The notes beneath the pieces were generated by a model. That model was not told where the DNA came from. It did no database searches and saw only the letters and a list, made by a program, of their open reading frames with translations. A DNA stretch of 64,000 bases from a virus: positions 36,494 through 100,493 of IMG/VR virus record IMGVR_UViG_3300009551_000005, one strand, 5' to 3'. Numbering within the stretch: the stretch's first letter is position 1; each line of letters opens with the position of its first letter. Below are positions 61,682 to 64,000 of this stretch, piece after piece. The position numbers and the translations under genes were made by a program.

Positions 61682-62466
61682 GTGACCGAGAGGAAGAGAA
61701 GACCATCAACTCGAAGATCCTCGGCGAGGCGCGCGAGGGTGAAGTCACCGTCGGTGATCGATCACCGACGGCGCTGAAGCCGACGCTCGTCTGGCATTGC
61801 ACGCAGATCTCCTGCGGTCAGCACGAGGAGGCTGGCGAGGGTGACGGGCTCGGCGACGAGCGCCCCTGCCACTTCTGCGCTGGGCGGTTGGAGGGCACCG
61901 CGCGCGTCAGAGCGCACATCCCCACGCGCGCAGCGCTCTACGTCGTCGAGTGTGTCGTCCCCAAGCCGGGGGAAGGCGACAACGTGGAGTTCAGCGTCTA
62001 CCCGCCGCCCAACGACTTCACGCCCAAGGAGACCATCGAAGCGATCCAGGAGCTCGTGCGCACGTCCGCGGAGCGTCTCGCCGAGAAGGTGAAGACGATG
62101 GATCGCACGCCGCTTATCGCGGACCTCCACGCCGTGAAGAAGCCGCGGGACCTCGCGAACCTGAAGCCGCGGAAGTGCATGGCGACGGGCTGCAAGAACG
62201 ATTGTACGCACGTCGTGACCCTTCTCCTGCGCACGCGCGAGCAGCTCTACAAGGGAAAGCCCATGCGCATGCGCGTGGGTCTCGTCGTCTGCTCGCGTCC
62301 CGAGCACCGGCCCAAGAACGCCGATCCGTTCTTCGCCAACAAGGGAGACTGGGAGCGACTCCTCGAGCACTTCGACCGGAGGAAGTGGCCGCGACCCCAC
62401 CGTATCCTCACCGACGTGGACTACGTGCCCATCGACAAGGATCCCGATCTCGAGGGCTACGAGTGA
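61678..62466 (+). CDS. Cys-rich hypothetical protein with palindrome insert
   Basis: 262 residues. Palindrome copy 15 at residues about 25-31. Cys at about 40, 45, 62 and 65 (His-Cys, Ser-Cys-Gly-Gln-His, Cys-His-Phe-Cys) may make a zinc ribbon; later Cys-Met-Ala-Thr-Gly-Cys-Lys-Asn-Asp-Cys at about 172. Between two coupled genes. Not recognised. Confidence 0.58.
   Translation: MSDREEEKTINSKILGEAREGEVTVGDRSPTALKPTLVWHCTQISCGQHEEAGEGDGLGDERPCHFCAGRLEGTARVRAHIPTRAALYVVECVVPKPGEGDNVEFSVYPPPNDFTPKETIEAIQELVRTSAERLAEKVKTMDRTPLIADLHAVKKPRDLANLKPRKCMATGCKNDCTHVVTLLLRTREQLYKGKPMRMRVGLVVCSRPEHRPKNADPFFANKGDWERLLEHFDRRKWPRPHRILTDVDYVPIDKDPDLEGYE
61748..61771. repeat. Palindrome copy 15 (coding)
   Basis: Perfect 24-bp copy in frame as V-G-D-R-S-P-T near the N-terminus. 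Confidence 0.92.
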
Positions 62467-62951
62467 TGGGAGCGCAGTACATCCACCGATGCGAGAAGTG
62501 CGCAGCCGTCGCCATCATCCAGGACCTCACGGGACACGTCGTGTGCGTCTGGAACAAGATGGCGTGGTCGCTCCCCGGCGGGAAGGTGGAGCCCGGGGAG
62601 ACGCCGCCGGTGGCGGTCCTGCGCGAGTGTCGTGAGGAGATAGGGCTCGACCCCTGCAACGTCTTCTACGTGGGCCAGGTCTACGAGGGACCGGGGAGCC
62701 TCGACCCGAAGATGCACGTCCATGTCCTGCGCATCGTCACCGGCGTGGACTTCGAGCCGCGCCAAGTGGAGGAGGACAGCCCCGTGCGCGTCGCCTCGCC
62801 GCGATGGCTCATCAAGAACGCCGGCCCCTACGCGCCCTTCTACAAGGGCATGTACCAGCTCATCGGGCGCGCGAAGCGGATCGCTCCGCACAACGCGCAC
62901 GCGCGCATGAAGCTCGGCTCCACTCTTCTCGAGGACGTTGGGAAGTTCTGA
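62466..62951 (+). CDS. Nudix hydrolase
   Basis: 161 residues; ATG overlaps the preceding TGA (TGATG). Nudix box Gly-Gly-Lys-Val-Glu-Pro-Gly-Glu-(x7)-Arg-Glu-Cys-Arg-Glu-Glu-Ile-Gly at about 40-62. A CxxC at residues 9-12 could bind zinc. Hydrolyses a nucleoside diphosphate linked compound; substrate open. Could clean up modified or oxidised nucleotides. Confidence 0.82.
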   Translation: MGAQYIHRCEKCAAVAIIQDLTGHVVCVWNKMAWSLPGGKVEPGETPPVAVLRECREEIGLDPCNVFYVGQVYEGPGSLDPKMHVHVLRIVTGVDFEPRQVEEDSPVRVASPRWLIKNAGPYAPFYKGMYQLIGRAKRIAPHNAHARMKLGSTLLEDVGKF

Positions 62952-62962
62952 GCTCGCTCGGC

Positions 62963-62968
62963 GGCATC
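62963..62968 (+). promoter_or_regulatory. GGCATC start element (class B)
   Basis: GGCATC exactly 9 nt before ATG 62978. Confidence 0.5.
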
Positions 62969-62977
62969 TTCGCCGTC

Positions 62978-64000
62978 ATGACCAACCACCACGATCCGCG
63001 CCTTTACGACTCTTCGTCCAGCAGCGAAAGCGAGAGTGAAAGCGAGAGCCAGGAGCCCGAGGACGGCGCCAGCTCTGAGCCCTCCTCTTCATCCGAGTCT
63101 TTCGACAACCTGACGCCGGCGGAGCGCGTGCAGCGCGTGGCAGCCGACGCTGTGAACGCCATCTCCAAGTTCTGGCAGGTCTGCTACGAGGAACAGACCG
63201 CGGTCCTCGACAAGACCATCGACCGGCTCAACGAGGAGCGGAACAAGGTCATGACGCTCGAGAAGAGCGTCTCGCTCGTCGGGCGCCAGACCAGGGACGA
63301 AGCGCGCAAGCAGAGCGCAGAAGTGGACGCCGCGGCGTTCGTCGCCAAGACCGCGCGTGACGAGCTCGCGGCCGTGCAGGCGAAGCTCAAGGAGAAAACG
63401 GAGCTCGCAGATCGTCAGCGGTCACGCATCGGAGATCTGGAGCGCGCTGCCAAGGCGGGACCGGGCCACACGCATCGCTATGCGCTCGAGCGGCTCGAGA
63501 TCCTCGAAGCGTTCATGAAGGAGCAGGGCATCAAGTTGCCGGACTCCCACGAGCCGACCTATCCCGGCAACCAGCTCAAGGATCTCCGCGCGCGCGTCGA
63601 GAACCAGGACGAGGCGATCAAGGAGCTCAACGAGAGGCTCAACGCGGAGCGCGAGGACGGCAAGAAGCACAAGCTCAGGAACGTGGAGCTCACCAACGAG
63701 GTCACGGAGCTCAAGACGCGCCTGTCTGCCGCCACCGTGGAAGCGCAGCGCTACAAGTCCGACCTCGCCATCGCGCGCTCCGCCGGTGACACGCTCCGCC
63801 AGCGCGTCGAGGAGCTCCAGGGGCAGGCTGCCGTGGAGCTCGAGAAAGCGAACCAGCAGGCGGGCCGCACGCACGATCTCCTCGAGGAGTCGAAGACCGA
63901 GATCCAGGGGCTTCGTACGCGCGCGAAGGACCTCGTTGCGAAGAACGAGCACTACTTGTCCGTCATGCGCGCGGCGACCACGCGGCTCGACCAGTTTCTC
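62978..64000 (+). CDS. Long coiled-coil protein, 3'-truncated
   Basis: The frame stays open to the window end (341 codons seen). Residues about 11-45 are Ser/Glu-rich runs; residues about 75 onward are continuous coiled coil (Lys/Glu/Ala/Leu heptads) with a short break near 155-185. Could be a structural filament, an SMC-like helper or a virion protein; nothing diagnostic is visible before the edge. Confidence 0.65.
   Translation, partial: MTNHHDPRLYDSSSSSESESESESQEPEDGASSEPSSSSESFDNLTPAERVQRVAADAVNAISKFWQVCYEEQTAVLDKTIDRLNEERNKVMTLEKSVSLVGRQTRDEARKQSAEVDAAAFVAKTARDELAAVQAKLKEKTELADRQRSRIGDLERAAKAGPGHTHRYALERLEILEAFMKEQGIKLPDSHEPTYPGNQLKDLRARVENQDEAIKELNERLNAEREDGKKHKLRNVELTNEVTELKTRLSAATVEAQRYKSDLAIARSAGDTLRQRVEELQGQAAVELEKANQQAGRTHDLLEESKTEIQGLRTRAKDLVAKNEHYLSVMRAATTRLDQFL

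Noticed and set aside
1-64000. CRISPR arrays, insertion sequences, integrase or attachment sites
   Set aside because: No regularly spaced direct repeats with spacers, no transposase or integrase motifs and no convincing attachment duplication were seen.

Overview
The window is a continuous piece of a large, GC-rich tailed-phage genome (GC looks to be in the low to mid 60s per cent, judged by eye). The virus has a contractile tail: sheath, tube, tape measure, hub, spike, gp25-like and J-like baseplate proteins are all present. It starts inside the major capsid gene and ends inside a coiled-coil gene, so terminase and portal lie outside. No integrase or recognisable lysogeny repressor is visible. 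The host is not stated by the sequence; the GC content and a lysozyme-like protein of a type I associate with Myxococcota/Deltaproteobacteria make such a host plausible but unproven.

Layout. 1-5.8 kb: capsid, head-completion and neck-type genes with three small minus-strand genes, one an anchored endolysin candidate. 5.9-17.1 kb: sheath, tube, tail-assembly chaperone with a -1 frameshift signal, tape measure, LysM baseplate protein, hub and spike. 17.2-18.9 kb: a cassette of six small ATGA-coupled genes behind a strong promoter. 18.9-26.6 kb: remaining baseplate and fibre genes, interrupted by two minus-strand genes. 26.6-27.7 kb: small membrane genes (holin/spanin candidates). 27.7-27.8 kb: an inverted-repeat boundary. 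27.8-52.7 kb: replication and recombination (SF2 helicase, DnaB-like helicase, primase, two RecA-family proteins, ECF-like sigma factor, family B DNA polymerase, UvrD-like helicase, SbcD/SbcC pair, RuvC-like nuclease). 53.3-57.2 kb: a DNA base hypermodification island (ParB-like, TET/JBP-type dioxygenase, base-transferase-like protein, FAD enzyme, P-loop kinase). 57.2-64 kb: small zinc-ribbon genes, ThyX, a dATP/dGTP pyrophosphohydrolase, a Nudix protein and a coiled-coil protein.

Three layers of control can be read directly. (1) A palindrome with core GTCGGTGATCGATCACCGAC occurs 15 times. Five copies are intergenic and sit where a -35 box would be, just before a TGnTAnnnT element. Ten lie inside genes, always in the frame encoding V-G-D-(R-S)-P-T/K, at protein ends or linkers. 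(2) Most late genes have TAnnnT placed 6-7 nt before the start codon, as expected for leaderless mRNAs. (3) A second class, GGCATC about 9 nt before ATG, precedes replication genes and the minus-strand genes; the phage's own sigma factor is a candidate reader. Two nearly identical sigma70-type promoters (17.19 and 35.92 kb) form a third set.

The most interesting items are the dispersed coding-compatible palindrome, the GGCATC start element, and the TET/JBP-kinase-FAD DNA modification island.
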